From positions 123,286,146 through 123,350,145 of the forward strand of contig OY757011.1 in the NCBI GenBank assembly GCA_963580285.1: 64,000 bases of DNA. The letters run 5' to 3'. The position numbers were made by a program, and so were the translations under genes. This stretch comes from Lucinisca nassula (taxonomy: Eukaryota; Mollusca; Bivalvia; Lucinida; Lucinidae). Positions 1 through 44,271 of this stretch are shown piece by piece; the stretch's first letter is position 1; the number at the start of each line of letters is the position of its first letter. The notes beneath the pieces were generated by a model. It searched no databases and had not been told where the DNA came from. It was given only the letters and a program-made list of their open reading frames with translations.

Positions 1-1395
1 TCTTGAAATTCTTTAAACAGCATCTCCTCCCAAACCAAAGGCCAGATTAAGCTGAAATTTGATGGGCGGCATCGGGGCAACATGAAAATTCAGATTTGTT
101 AAAATTGTTTCATTGTGATATCATGTCTATCTTGAAATTCTTTAAACAACATCTCCTGAACCAAACATTGGCTCAAGCTGATACTTGATGGGAGGCAACC
201 GGGCGATATGGACATTCAGATTTGCTAAAATCATTCTGTTCCTACATGTACATCCAAAATGGCTGCCATAGTGGCCATCTGGAAATGCTTCAAACAGCAT
301 CTGAACCAAATGTCCAATCAAGCTGAAAACTGATATGAGGCATCAGGGTAACATGGGCATTCAGATTTGCTAAAATTGTTCGTTCCCATATCCAAGGTGG
401 CCGCCATCTTGAAATTCTTTAAACCACATCTCCTCCCAAACTAAGGCCAGATGGAGCTGAAACTTGATGGGAGGCATCAGGGTGACATGGGGATTCAGAT
501 TTCTTCAAATCATTTTATTCCGATATCCAAGATATCCTGAAATGTTTCAAATGACATCTCTTCCTGAACTAAAGGTGGGCACAAGCTGAAACTCAGAGGG
601 AGGTATAGAGGTTACATAGCGATTCAGTTATGTTGAAATTGTTCAATTCTGATATCCAAGATGGCTGCCATGACAGCCATCTTGAAATTATTCAAACGAC
701 ATCTTATGTACCAAGGATCGGATAGAGCTGAAACTTGATGGGAGCATCAGGGTGACATGGAGATTCAGAATTGCTGAAACTATTCTGTTCTTTTATCGGG
801 GCTAAGATGACCGCCTTGATGGCCATCTTGAAAATCTTCAAACCACATGAAGTCAATTTGAGCCGAAACTTGATGGGAGGCTTTCGTGGGGAACAGGGAG
901 ATTCAGAATTGTTAGAACCATTCAGTGCTGTATCCCCAGATGCATCACGAAAACATGCCTATATAATTTTGACCCCCTGGAACCCCACCTTATATAGCAA
1001 AACTGGGGTTTAAAGGGGTATACCTTATTTTTCTTATTTCTGCTCTAAAATATAGATTGTGGGTACTCATTAGAACTGCCTCGATGAGGCGGTTCTAACA
1101 AGTACACACAATCTATATTTTAAGCAGAAATAAGAAAAATATCACAATTTTTCATCTGAAAATTTTCGTTTTTCTCAGGTAAAATTTACAATGTATTAGT
1201 ATAGGCGTGTTTTTGTAATGGTTGCCTTAGTGGCCATCTTTAAAATCTTCAAACCACATCCACTTCTGAATGGTCACATTGAGTTGAAAAGATTTGGCGG
1301 GAAGCATTTGTGTGACTTGGTGATTCAGAATTGCTATAATTATTGCAGTCTGATATCCAAGATGGTGGCCATCTTGAAAATCTTCAAAGCATATA
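1..1395. repeat. Tandem array of ~130-147 bp units, interrupted by a palindromic MITE
   Basis: The unit starts near GGCCGCCATCTTGAAA, followed by CATCTCCTCC...GCTGAAACTTGATGGGAGG and a GATTCAGAATTGCT segment. It recurs near 1, 128, 276, 405, 532, 679 and 824, and again at about 1235 and 1370. The gap between 960 and 1205 is a separate palindromic MITE. No coding frame persists. The left end of the array is outside the window. Confidence 0.85.
960..1205. mobile_element. Palindromic MITE (M4) inside the tandem array
   Basis: Long inverted repeat around 1075-1090: arm TTTCTTATTTCTGCTCTAAA...CAATC and its complement ending GCAGAAATAAGAAAAA. Related copies lie at 37105-37300, 38310-38480, 54465-54700 and, partial, 56085-56160; most begin with a GGTATAC motif. 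Confidence 0.8.
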
Positions 1396-1670
1396 TGGTA
1401 ATGACAAATAAGATTTGCAGGGAGTAGCAGCTCAAGTGTTGTCAATGAATGTCAAATTCGCTGAGTCCACAAGAAGATTTGGTAGAGTTCATTTTACATC
1501 GTTTTTACATGTACAAGAAGCCATGTACACCATAGCTTTGTTTGTACTGGAGTTGAATTCACATGATCGAGTGACTTTGTTGACCTTTATCTTAATAGAG
1601 TATTCCAAAGGCAGGTGCAAACACTAGCTCCACCCTGCCAAACTACACACCTACAGCAAAAATTCTAGTA

Positions 1671-1896
1671 TAACCCTTTTTGTACCAAATGGAATCTTCC
1701 TCCTTATATATACCAGGAGTCCATTCCAAAATTAAGGGCTGTCAGATCGTTTTTTCTTCAAAATTTATTTCGAAAATGGCTTAACTTTTCGCAAACAGTG
1801 TAGGCCCTGATCAGACGCCGCAGCATGCAGCGTCTGATCTGGGCCTGCACTGTTTGCCACCTACCCTGTTTGGGGTTTCCGGTACCAAATGGGATA
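1671..1896. mobile_element. Palindrome-core MITE, family P2
   Basis: Ends TAACCC...TACCAAATGGAATC and GGTACCAAATGGGATAA, with a central hairpin AAACAGTGTAGGCCCTGATC / GATCTGGGCCTGCACTGTTT. The arms are complementary except for a T/T mismatch after GGCCC. Confidence 0.85.
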
Positions 1897-1983
1897 AATA
1901 ATAAAAGTTTCAACAATATGTTAACTAATGATAAAGTTACATGTAGTTTTGACTGGTCCCTGATATAGGATTCTGTAAGTCTC

Positions 1984-2195
1984 TAACCCTTATCTTGCTG
2001 AATATTCATTTAAGCCACACCCTTTTCTGTCTATCAACCGATCAAATAACTTGATGTAATTTATTCCTACAAATTCATAAACTGTATGCCAAACAGTGTA
2101 GATCCTGATCAGATGGCTTCTTCAGAAGCCATCTGATCTGGATCTACACTGTTTCCAAAGATAGGGGTTTTCGTGAACAGCATGCTAAGGGCTAA
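1984..2195 (+). mobile_element. Palindrome-core MITE, family P1
   Basis: TAACCCTTATCTTGCTG at one end and GCATGCTAAGGGCTAA at the other. It carries the core hairpin with GATCCTGATCAGATGGC / GCCATCTGATCTGGATC and the flanking TACTTGATGTAATTTATT signature. About 16 copies of this family are in the window. Confidence 0.9.
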
Positions 2196-2774
2196 CTGTC
2201 AGATTTTCAGGTGTAGTTTTTCTTGGTATTTTAAGGGTTAATGCATTAAATGCAAAATTACAATTGGAGGTTTGTCAGCCCTCTTTACCAACACACTTTG
2301 CAAATAGTACATGGGATAACTAGTTAGTGTGAGAAAAATAATGAGATAAGAATTTCTGTAACCATTGCAAATGTTGGATTTTCTCATCTGGTAAGCCATG
2401 TGTAAGAAAGTGCATTCTTTCATGGCTCCAAAAATGAATGTTAACTTCTTACTTAAGCTTCAACAAAAAAAATCAGGTGCTGGTTTGGAGTGTCACATTC
2501 GCAATTCTAACATCTTCCCATGTTGTATGTTTTTTTAGCAGAAACAGGCAGAATACTCTACACCCTTGTGGATTCTCCTTTTCCATATACATGTAAATAC
2601 AAAGTGGACTTTACAATACATGTTTAGTACCAGGTATACATTGTCTTGTTTCTTTCTTCCCAAAAACATAGATATCTCAGACTGGTTAGTGCAATTCCAG
2701 CATGTTTAATAATACTTTAGTTTCGACATTTTGTTTCCACTTTGATTCACAAACATTGATTTTGTATTTTTCAG

Positions 2775-35967
<33,193 letters not shown>

Positions 35968-35993
35968 AAATCTGCTGGGTTTCTGCCATGCTT

Positions 35994-36197
35994 AACCCCC
36001 TGTCCTGCTGAGCCCAGATATGTCTTATCTTTCAAACATTGAAGATCCAGATCAAATGGCTAAGCCATCTGATCAAGATCTTCATTGTTTGTCATTCAGT
36101 TTATGAATTTACGCAATAATTTGCATCAAGTAATCTGATTGGTTGATAATCTGAAGTTGGTGTGGCATATTTAAATATTCAGCAGGTCAAGGGTAAA
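35994..36197 (-). mobile_element. Palindrome-core MITE, family P1, in WDR13 3' region
   Basis: TTAACCCCCTGTCCTGCTG to CAGCAGGTCAAGGGTAAA; inserted 27 bp after the stop codon, so probably transcribed in the 3' UTR. Confidence 0.88.
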
Positions 36198-36224
36198 TAG
36201 TGAATGATCATTTTGGAGAAGCAA

Positions 36225-36770
36225 GAGCTTCGTGGAAGTTCTGGGTCCCTGCCGTGCATAGTAATGGTTATTATCTGGAAGAGGGAGGGGGAACAAGACA
36301 GGGAGTTTCGTGAAAGTTCTGGTTCTCTGCTGTGCATAGTAATGGTTATTATCTGGAAGAGGGAGAGGGGGAACAGGACATGGAGTTTTGTGAAAGTTCT
36401 AGAAGCCTCCATAGTGTAGTGGATATGCTGCTCCCCTTGTAAACCAGGGGTCGCAGGAACGATCCCGGGCTTCTCCAGACTTTCGGATGAGTCTTTAAAC
36501 CCATCTCCTTATGACCTTAGCTGTTGGTGAGACGTAAAACTCAAACACTCAACTAGTTCTGATTCCCTGCTGTGCAGTGAATTGTCATTACCTTGAAAAG
36601 GGGAGTGGGGAACAAGGACAGGAAGTGTTGTGAAGTTCTGGTTCCGTGCCATGCATATTGAATGGATGGGCAATATCTGAAAGTGCTGGTTTCCTGTCAT
36701 TATTTATTAATAGTCATTCTCTGAAAGAGAAAGAGGAAACAGAGAGTGTTGTGAAAGTTGGTCATTAACC
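36225..36770 (+). repeat. Degenerate tandem array of the WDR13 terminal-exon 3' end
   Basis: About five ~80 bp units, each with a form of TTCCTGC...GCATAG, TGGTTATTATCTGGAAGAGG, GAGGGGGAACA and GTTGTGAAAGTTCTGG, match the coding and stop region at 35897-35990 (GGTCATAATCTGGAAGAGGG, ATTGTGAAAATCTG). Units lie near 36230, 36309, 36555, 36641 and 36690; a SINE (36401-36550) interrupts. Confidence 0.85.
36401..36550 (+). mobile_element. SINE class 4
   Basis: GAAGCCTCCATAGTGTAGTG head, box B GGAACGATCCC, tail GTGAGACGTAAAACTCAAAC. Flanking CTAG-TTCTG/AGTTCT segments belong to the array it split. Confidence 0.87.
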
Positions 36771-36773
36771 CAT

Positions 36774-36822
36774 TTTATCCTGTATGGAGAATAGCCATTT
36801 TATCCTGTATGGAGAATAGATA
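36774..36822. repeat. 25 bp tandem duplication
   Basis: CCATTTTATCCTGTATGGAG-AATAG occurs twice in a row. Confidence 0.9.
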
Positions 36823-37104
36823 CACCTGGCAAATTTCTCCGGCATTTTCAACGGGAGACTACTTTTGGGACTGCCTATTCGCTTTCCTATAAACTTTGTC
36901 TAAAATAAAGTCCTGACACTTTCCATTGAGGAGGTTTATCTCCTTTGATTGCAAGGCCCTTCTAGGGTTATATATATGTACATTCCATGAGTACTCTAAA
37001 AATCGGGATCATCATCTGCCTGAAAGCTGATAGTATATACATTGTGTCTGGAAGGATTTAATCAAACTGTTCCATGACATAGCTGGACATTAGGTTAATA
37101 AGTT

Positions 37105-37300
37105 CATTTAATGTAAACCATTCTTATCATTTCTGCTCCAAATCATAGATTGTTGGCACTTGTAAGAACCGCTTCATTTTTAAACGAGTGTCCACAGTAT
37201 ATGATTTTGAGCAGAAGTTATAAGAAAAGTGTACCTGCAATCTATGTTTGAAGCAGAAATAAGAAAATTTTACAAATTTCGCATCGAAAAATATCAGTTT
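37105..37300. mobile_element. Palindromic MITE M4
   Basis: TTATCATTTCTGCTCCAAATC and GAAGCAGAAATAAGAAAA arms with an extra internal TGATTTTGAGCAG repeat. Confidence 0.72.
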
Positions 37301-37469
37301 TTGTACATATATGAATGACTTTATTTATCAAATGTGTATGTTATAATGTTATCCCAATGAAAAAGCTAGATCCTATTTTCTGACATGGTTATGTGCAATA
37401 TATATTTTTTGACATGATGTTCAGTATAGAAGCTGTTAGTTTTTTCCTGCCTTGTTGTGTATCTGGTAC

Positions 37470-37745
37470 ATGTATTTGTTTGTTTGATTGAGGTTTAATG
37501 TCCTCATCAACACTATTTAGGTCATTTTGGAGACATTGCTTCCAAGTTTGTGGGACTTTACCAGACATTGAGATGAAATGACATATCAAGCCCCGCGGCC
37601 CAATGAAACTTATTGGTTTATATGCATGAACAGTCCCACTTGCTCCACTTTGCCTAGGCAGGCTTAGACAATATAAGTGGTGGTACACATGTGAGGTTGG
37701 TTTCAGCTCTACATGGAAGCACAATGCAGCGCAGTCTATTTCTTC
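37470..37745 (-). mobile_element. SINE class 3, reverse
   Basis: TTTGTTTGATTGAGGTTTAA tail side first, head side CAGCTCTACATGGAAGC. Confidence 0.83.
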
Positions 37746-37835
37746 AAACCCTGTGCATCTGGTTAACAAGTCTGTGTGTTTTCTCCTGCATTGTTGTGAT
37801 CTGGTTAACAAGTCTGTATGATGAACATGTAAATA

Positions 37836-38303
37836 TGTTCTATCAAAGGGTTATCCTTTGGAAGCAAGGAATACACCACAGAACTAAAAATATGGAGTGT
37901 ACATGTTTTCTGGGCCAGACTAGCTAGTTTTGGCCACTTAGGCCTCATCAGTGACCTCAGATATTTTCAAAATTCCACAATGGAATCAGTGATCCCAAAG
38001 GACAAGAAAATATAATCTACACTATGATGTAGGGCAGGGAGACATTTTACCACCGCCACACATTCCCACACACCAGCTGTAGTGAAGCTATATATGTTCT
38101 ATAAAAGGGTTATCCTTTGGAAGCAAGGAATACACCACAGAACTAAAAATATGGAGTGTACATGTTTTCTGGGCCAGACTAGCTAGTTTTGGCCAATTAG
38201 GCCTCATCAGTGACCCTCAGATATTTTCAAAATTCCACAATGGAATCAATGATCCCAAAGGACAAGAAAATATAATCTACACTATGATGTAGGGCAGGGA
38301 GAC
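37836..38303 (+). repeat. Two direct copies of a ~205 bp repeat
   Basis: 37836-38042 and 38095-38303 are almost identical (TCAAAGGGTTATCCTTTGG ... CTATGATGTAGGGCAGG), separated by about 50 bp. A third, inverted copy is at 14150-14360. Confidence 0.93.
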
Positions 38304-38309
38304 TCCACT

Positions 38310-38480
38310 TTATAGAGCTAAAATGGGAGTTACAGTGGTATACATTAGTTTCCTTACTTTTAGTCAAAACATAGTGGGTTCTCTAAAGAAACACCACAAT
38401 GTGGCAGTACTAACATGCACCCACAATCTATGTTTGAATTGGAAATTAGAAAAATAAAAAAAATAAAAATCACCTGAAAA
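38310..38480. mobile_element. Palindromic MITE M4, decayed
   Basis: GGTATACATTAGTTTCC start and CACCCACAATCTATGTTTG arm. Confidence 0.6.
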
Positions 38481-39250
38481 ATGCTAGTTCTAGAAATAAG
38501 AAAAAAGGGGCCATTCTTGCACAAGGATGTGTTGTCATGATGGGTACTTTCTTTATTCTCATGTACTTGTAAATGTTACCACAATGTCTGATTGGTTAAT
38601 GTCAATAACTTGCTGCAGGATATTCTTCACTATATTGTCAGAGACATCTCATTATGTAACCTCACTTTTCATTGGCTTGCATTTTGTTTTTATACTTCTG
38701 ACAGCGCAAATATAACTTTTTTTAGAAAAAAGAATATAATAGCAAATGCATTTCAATGGGAAAAAAAAACATATTAAAACTTTTCATTTCCAGAGGTTAG
38801 GTTGTCGGTCCAACGTGTCACTGTAAACACAATTTTATGATTGTAAAATTGACTTTTTACCTCCAGAAGTGTGAAACAGACGGTTTTCTTTGTCAAGTGT
38901 CGATTTTGAAGACATTTATCGCCTAAATCATTGAACAGTGAAACTTTGGTTATTAAAAATTAGATGATTTGATTATCTTGGCTATTTCTAATTCATTCTG
39001 GAGTCTCCAGAAAATTTCCCATAGCTCCAGATATCCATATATATAGAAAAATCTTTAGAGGTTTCTTTGATTTTATCTGAAAGGTCTGTTGTGTGTACTC
39101 ATTAAAATTGCCTCGTTGAGTACGCACAACATCCCTTTATTTTACAGGGATCAAAAATATATCCTTAAGAAAAGTCATCCCATTATGCCTCCTGCTCCTG
39201 CACCATGATTAATACTCAGTAATTCGAACTACCCCTATCTCGAACAAATG
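38480..39250. other. No recognised gene; minor palindrome fragment
   Basis: Only a scrap resembling M4 (GTGTGTACTCATTAAAATTG, 39093) is seen; no exon with flanking splice sites was found. Confidence 0.4.
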
Positions 39251-39305
39251 TTTATAGTCACAAAGATGTCAGAGCAATTGACATTGGACTGTACTGTCTC
39301 TTTTT

Positions 39306-40011
39306 AGCTCACCTAAGCACGAAGTGCTCATGGTGAGCTATTATGATTGGTCAGTGTCTGTTTTCCGTCGTCAACAATTGCTTTAAAAGACTACTTCTCC
39401 TAAACCCTTAAATTTCATTTAAACTTCACAGGAATGTTGTCAAGGTGGCTCTCTACCAAAGTAGCTAAAATGGTTCTGCTCTGTTGAACAAGATGGCCAC
39501 CAGGGCTAAAAATAGAAAAATCTTTAAACAACTTCTCCTCCAAAACCTCTTGGCCAATTTCATTCAAACTTCATACGAAAGTTGCCTAGATGACCCTCTA
39601 CCAAAATAGCTAAAATTGTTCTGCTCCAATGAACCAGAGCTAAAAATAGAAAAAAATCTTCAAACGACAACTCCTCCTGTACCCTTGGGCCAATTTCTTT
39701 CAAACTTCATAGGAATGTCGCTTAGATGACCCTCTACCGAGATAGCTAAAATGATCCTACTCCGATGAACAATATGGCCGCCAGAGTTAAAAATAGAAAA
39801 AACATTGTAAATTTTCTTCAAATACCAACTCATCCTAAACCCTTGGGTCAATTTGATTCAAACTTCACAGGAATGTTGCCTAAGTGACTCCCTACCAAAA
39901 TAGCTAAGATCTTTCCGCTCTGATGAACAAGAATGCCACCAGAGCTAAAATAGAATATCCCAGAGACAGTAGCATTCAGGTGAGCGAATCAGGGTCGTCT
40001 GGGCCCTCTTG
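39306..40011 (+). mobile_element. Helentron-like element, ~130-150 bp tandem units
   Basis: 5' hairpin AGCTCACCTAAGCAC, loop GAA, GTGCTCATGGTGAGCT. Four units contain CTCCTCC...TTTCAAACTTCATAGG and GCCACCAGAGCTAAAAATAG. Subterminal inverted copy CAGGTGAGCG at 39979, then TCTGGGCCCTCTTG. Flanks: TTTTT before, T after. Confidence 0.85.
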
Positions 40012-40090
40012 TATTGGAGCTAGAACTGTATGAACAAAATGGTAGCCAGCAAAAATGCTCAACTCAAACTTCATACTCTTGTATTCTCAG

Positions 40091-40253
40091 CAGGGTCCAG
40101 TGGTTCAAAGCAACTTTAGCTTAACAAGTTCATTAGTGGTCAAATTTTTAACTGTTATTGCAAATACAATATAAAAAATTCTGGTATTTTTGCTGAAAAA
40201 ATGTGAGTAGCTTTTGCATAAGCTACTCACATTTTTCCAGCAATAATATAAAT
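40091..40253. mobile_element. MITE M1, right end replaced
   Basis: GGGTCCAGTGGTTCAAAGC start and TGAGTAGCTTTTGC hairpin; breaks at 40253 into the Tc1 fragment. Confidence 0.75.
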
Positions 40254-40259
40254 ATATAC

Positions 40260-40625
40260 TAGGAACAAAAAATAATGGAACCCCCAAATTCAAACAGAAA
40301 GATGTGGAACTTCAATGTCACAGGGAAGGTTTATATTCACAGGGGATCAGTATCTGGTCCATGCACCACAAGCATTGATGCATGCATGACACCTTCTGGG
40401 CATGCTAGTGATTGTGCGACGGATAATCTCCCTTGGTCTCCATCGCCATTCTTCTTGCAATGCTCGGCCAAGCTGTTGCAGATTGTTACAACGCTGCCAT
40501 CTGTTGCTCACGCGGTGACCCAAGACATCACAAAATTAATGTGCTCAATCTGCGACATATTGGGGGATTTGGCTGGCCCTGCAGTGTCCTTACACCTTGT
40601 TGTCTCAGAAATTTGATTCCCACCA
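40260..40625 (-). pseudogene. Tc1-type transposase C-terminal fragment (minus-strand half)
   Basis: On the minus strand, across frameshifts, one reads FLRQQGVRTL, a decayed SPDMSPIEH-like block, LQQLGRALQEEW, REIIRRTITSMPRRCHAC and a final GAWTRY, which is the typical C terminus of a Tc1/mariner transposase. Dead. Confidence 0.75.
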
Positions 40626-40639
40626 ATACGCCGGGCGAA

Positions 40640-40812
40640 TGGAACAACCACTGGGCATAAAATTTGGTCTACTTAACCTTGGCCAGCATTACGTAGACCA
40701 AATTCCAAGACAACAACGCACACCCACATCGAGCCTGTGTTGCCGTCGAATTTCTGAGACAACAAGGTGTAAGGACACTGCCGTGGCCAGGCAATTCCCC
40801 TGATATGTCGCC
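40640..40812 (+). pseudogene. Tc1-type transposase fragment (plus-strand half)
   Basis: Plus strand reads FQDNNAHTHRACVAVEF, then LRQQGVRTLPWPGNSPDM-SPI. The catalytic DN and the PWPxxSPDxxPI block identify Tc1. It is head-to-head with the previous entry and shares FLRQQGVRTL. Confidence 0.8.
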
Positions 40813-41492
40813 GATCAATATGTATTCTGGTCCTGATGATGAGACACATTCAGTCACACCAACCTTGGAGTGCCTTTGTGCTGGGACAATGTTCTGGGGC
40901 CATGCCCCACCCCTCCACTTTATAAAAGGTGCATATATCTTCGAAACCATTCCAGATCCCCACCCCATAATCATATATAATCTTGTTCCTTATGATTAGA
41001 CATTCAGTTACACCAACTTTGGGTATGGCTGGGGCCATTCCTCTGCCATCCACTTTGTAAAAGGACCTCATATCTCAGAAACTGTTCAGATCCCCACCCT
41101 AAACCATATGTTTTTGGGTCCTTATGACAAGACACATTCAGTGACAACAATCTTGGGCTTTCTTTGGGTCCAGTTGGGCCATTCCCCACCCCCTGCACTG
41201 CTTAAAAGGCCTTATATCCCCATTCTTAAACCATATATATTCTTGTTCCTTGTGATAAGACAAATTCGTTGATACCAACCAGCACTCTGATTGGTTCATG
41301 CCCCAGCCCTTCTACTTCATAAAAGGCCTATTTCAGATACAGAGTCCACATGGGTGCTCCTTTGGGTATGGGGGTACGTTTGGAAGACAATATAATTGAT
41401 AGATTAAAATAATATCATGTTAAAATACATAGCTGCAAGTGGGGCAGTGCACACCTGAGCTCTGGTGAGCATAGTGGCCCATGGGCTTCTTG
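40813..41492 (+). mobile_element. Tail of a Helentron-like element with ~150-165 bp units
   Basis: Four units of GGGGCCATGCCCCACCCC, TTCATAAAAGGC, AGATCCCCACCC and CATTCAGTGACACCAAC. The 3' end has GGTGAGC followed by AGTGGCCCATGGGCTTCTTG and TTT. The 5' end is missing. Confidence 0.75.
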
Positions 41493-41597
41493 TTTATTTT
41501 ATCTTATTTTTCTGAGAAAATAAAAGAAAAAAAATGGCTCTAGAATTCCATTTAGTGCTTTGGTTTAAAACTGCTCCAGAACAATATAATACCATAT

Positions 41598-41756
41598 ACA
41601 GTGAAATTCTTCCGTTAAGACCAGCTAAAATTAAGACTAATTCTTATCTTAAAATGCATTTTAAATGCTTTCAGTTCTTGCTTCTGCGTTTCCTTCACCC
41701 AGTGTTCTTTAGTAAGAGACCACCTTTGGTCTTAACATAGGTATTTCACTGTATGA
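41598..41756. mobile_element. Mariner-type MITE M3
   Basis: CAGTGAAATTCTTCCGTTAAG ... GGTCTTAACATAGGTATTTC-ACTG. Confidence 0.65.
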
Positions 41757-41898
41757 ATGGAATTTAGAAGAACATTGTTTGCCTCGTTGGATCTGTACCT
41801 GGTGCTTTATGCCACTAAATTATTCTTGGCTTATGCTCTGGTCAGCAAAGAATAATGTTTTCCTTGCTCATAAATAACTATTATCACCTTTGAATTGT

Positions 41899-42058
41899 AG
41901 AAGCCTCTGTGGTGTAATGGCTACCCTACTCCCCTTGTAAACCAGGGATCGCAGGATCGATCCAGGGCTTCTCCAGACTTCCAGATGAGTCCTTAAACCG
42001 AGGTCCCGTCTCCATATGACCTCAGGTGTTGGTGGGACGTAAAACTCTAACACTCACT
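41899..42058 (+). mobile_element. SINE class 4
   Basis: GAAGCCTCTGTGGTGTAATG to GGTGGGACGTAAAACTC. CACCTTTGAATTGTA before and after (41885, 42060) is a 13-15 bp target-site duplication. Confidence 0.92.
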
Positions 42059-42207
42059 CACCTTTGAATTGTATTGAATCGTATTCTTTATATTTGTAAT
42101 ATTCACATACAAATTATATTCCATTACACAAGAAATATTATTACTAATGGTTAATTAAAGATATTACAATACTGCATTGCCTTTGTTTTGTTCAGAAACT
42201 GCCGTTA

Positions 42208-42412
42208 AAACCATAAAATTTCAGACACCTTGAGAATTTGTTGTAATTCTCCAAGTTTTTTAACAAATTTGTATCACGATCCAGCAAGGAGTCCAAAAGT
42301 TGCAGATTGAATGGCAAACAGTGTAGACCCATATCAGACTGCTCCTTCAGGCACAGTCTGATCTGGGTCTGCACTGTTTACTTAGGTCTATCTGACCCAG
42401 TACTTAGCACAG
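42208..42412. mobile_element. Palindrome-core MITE, family P3
   Basis: Core AAACAGTGTAGACCCATATC / GATCTGGGTCTGCACTGTTT; outer TTGTAATTCTCC segment. Confidence 0.82.
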
Positions 42413-42837
42413 TAAAAGTCACAGAAACTCTGGGGTGAATATGTTTTGTTCACTGGCCAACTCTACACTTGTCAGCTGTCACAGGTCCTGTGGGCAAGCA
42501 TAAGAATTTCTTGCCCGAATTTTTGAAGTGGATTTTGTCATTCTGAATTTGGATACCTTTATTCTTGTAAATTTTTGCAATTTGTCAAAATCATTAACAG
42601 TATTGCAAACAGTGTTGATCCTGATGAGAAGTCTTGGGCCATTTTATCTGGATCTACTGCATTTGACTGTTTTTGTACCTGCTTAAAGGTTGAAAAGGCT
42701 TCCTAAGCATTTCATCAGTACAAATTTTTGACAGCAACTAACAGTTGCTTTTCTTGAATCAGCAGAAGGGAGATGACCATAGAAAATATTTAATCACCAT
42801 TGTCCTTGTTAGCCCCACGCATTTACGGTATCCCATG

Positions 42838-43020
42838 GCCTACAATGTAAGTGCGCTGACTCTTAATCATTAGGTCTCTCAACGAAGTGGTTGGCATTTG
42901 AGAACCAAGTTCCGCAATGGAAGGTCAGGTGGTTCTTATATGGGTACTCTGGGTTTTGCCCACCTATGTTTAATAATCGGCACAATATAAGTGAAATAAT
43001 CTTGGAAGGGCTGTAAAACC
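42838..43020 (+). mobile_element. SINE class 7 relic
   Basis: TTCCGCAATGGAAGGTCAG and TTAATAATCGGCACAATATA resemble the 29771 copy. Confidence 0.45.
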
Positions 43021-44271
43021 AAAAATAAACACGGTCCCATGCTTTTCAGAGAAAAAGTGGTGATCATGTCATATTCTCCATCCGTCCATCTGTAATGTCA
43101 CACCATTGCTCTTAGACAAGTTAAGCTAGAATTTGTGAACTTTCTCAGTCGATAGCCCTATGGCTGAGGACTGCAGGAACGTATTAAGAAACTTGATGTG
43201 TCCCCAGGCAAGGGGAAGGGCCCCGATGGGTCAAATCCATTTTGTACAGTCATGTTGGATATCAGATTGAAGGTAATGAAGAGTAGTAAGTATTGGTGCA
43301 AAATTTTATTCCCAGGGGCACGTCTGTGGATCACCAGCGGTCAAAAAGGTCTTTGGTCCTCTTTGGCTCGCCAGAGCCGAAGGCTCCGGAGAAGCTTATA
43401 GGATAGGCAATTGTTCGTCATCTGACGTCGTATGGTGTGTCAACGCTTTCAAGTGACATCTCTGAAGCCACTGGGCGGATTGGGCCCAAATTTTATCTGT
43501 AGCATCCTTGGGTTGGGGGATTGAAAGTTTGTGTTTTTTATGAAAATCTGCTTTTTAGTTTTGTTGCTATGGCAACTTCAGTGTTTCCAAGGACTTATAT
43601 TGGGGAAATAGAAAAATGCCATTTTCTGCCAAACCTTTGCAGATATTTTGACCAAATTTTTCTAGAAGTGTTTCTTGAGTAAACCTCTTTCAGCCATATG
43701 CTTTAATTCCAACGTGGAAGTCCCCACTGCTGTGCGGGGGCCATGCCCCACCCCCTCCATTTCATAAAAAGCCATATATCTTAGAAACCGTTAAGATCAC
43801 CACCCCCAAACCATATACATGTATATTGTTCCATGTGATAAGAGGCATTCAGGGACACCAACCTGGGGGTCCCCTGGATGTGCTGGGGCCATGCCCCACC
43901 CCCTCCACTTCGTAAAAGGCCAAATATCTCAGAAACTGTTCAGATCCCCACCCCTAAACCATATATATTCTTGTTCCTTATGATAAGACACATTCAGTGA
44001 TATCAACCTATGGGTCTCTCAGAGTGCAATGGGGCCATGCCACACCTCTCCACTTCACAATAGGCCAAATATCTGAGAAACTTTTAGAGCCCCACCCCTA
44101 AACCATATATGTTCATATTCCTTATGATAAGACGCATTCAGTGACACCATCATGGGGGCCTCTGGTGGGCCCTGGGTCATGTCCTAGGTCATGCCCCACC
44201 TCTCCACTTCATAAAAATCCATATATCTCAGAAAAAGTTAAGATTCTTGCCCCTAAACCATATATTTTTTT

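Noticed and set aside
1415..1627. Open stretch whose QVLSMNVKFAESTRR weakly echoes the WDR13 N terminus
   Set aside because: Similarity is limited to about ten conservative positions, there is no ATG, the following residues do not match FRTQYIRRRSQLL, and its start overlaps the tail of a tandem array. The N-terminal exon is more likely upstream of the window.
40275..40616. 113-codon plus-strand open frame
   Set aside because: It lies antisense to a Tc1 transposase C terminus.
43140..43270. Fragment reading LDVSPGKGKGPDGSNPF, like the KAPGPDG block of reverse transcriptases
   Set aside because: Only about 15 residues resemble the family and nothing upstream or downstream continues the match.
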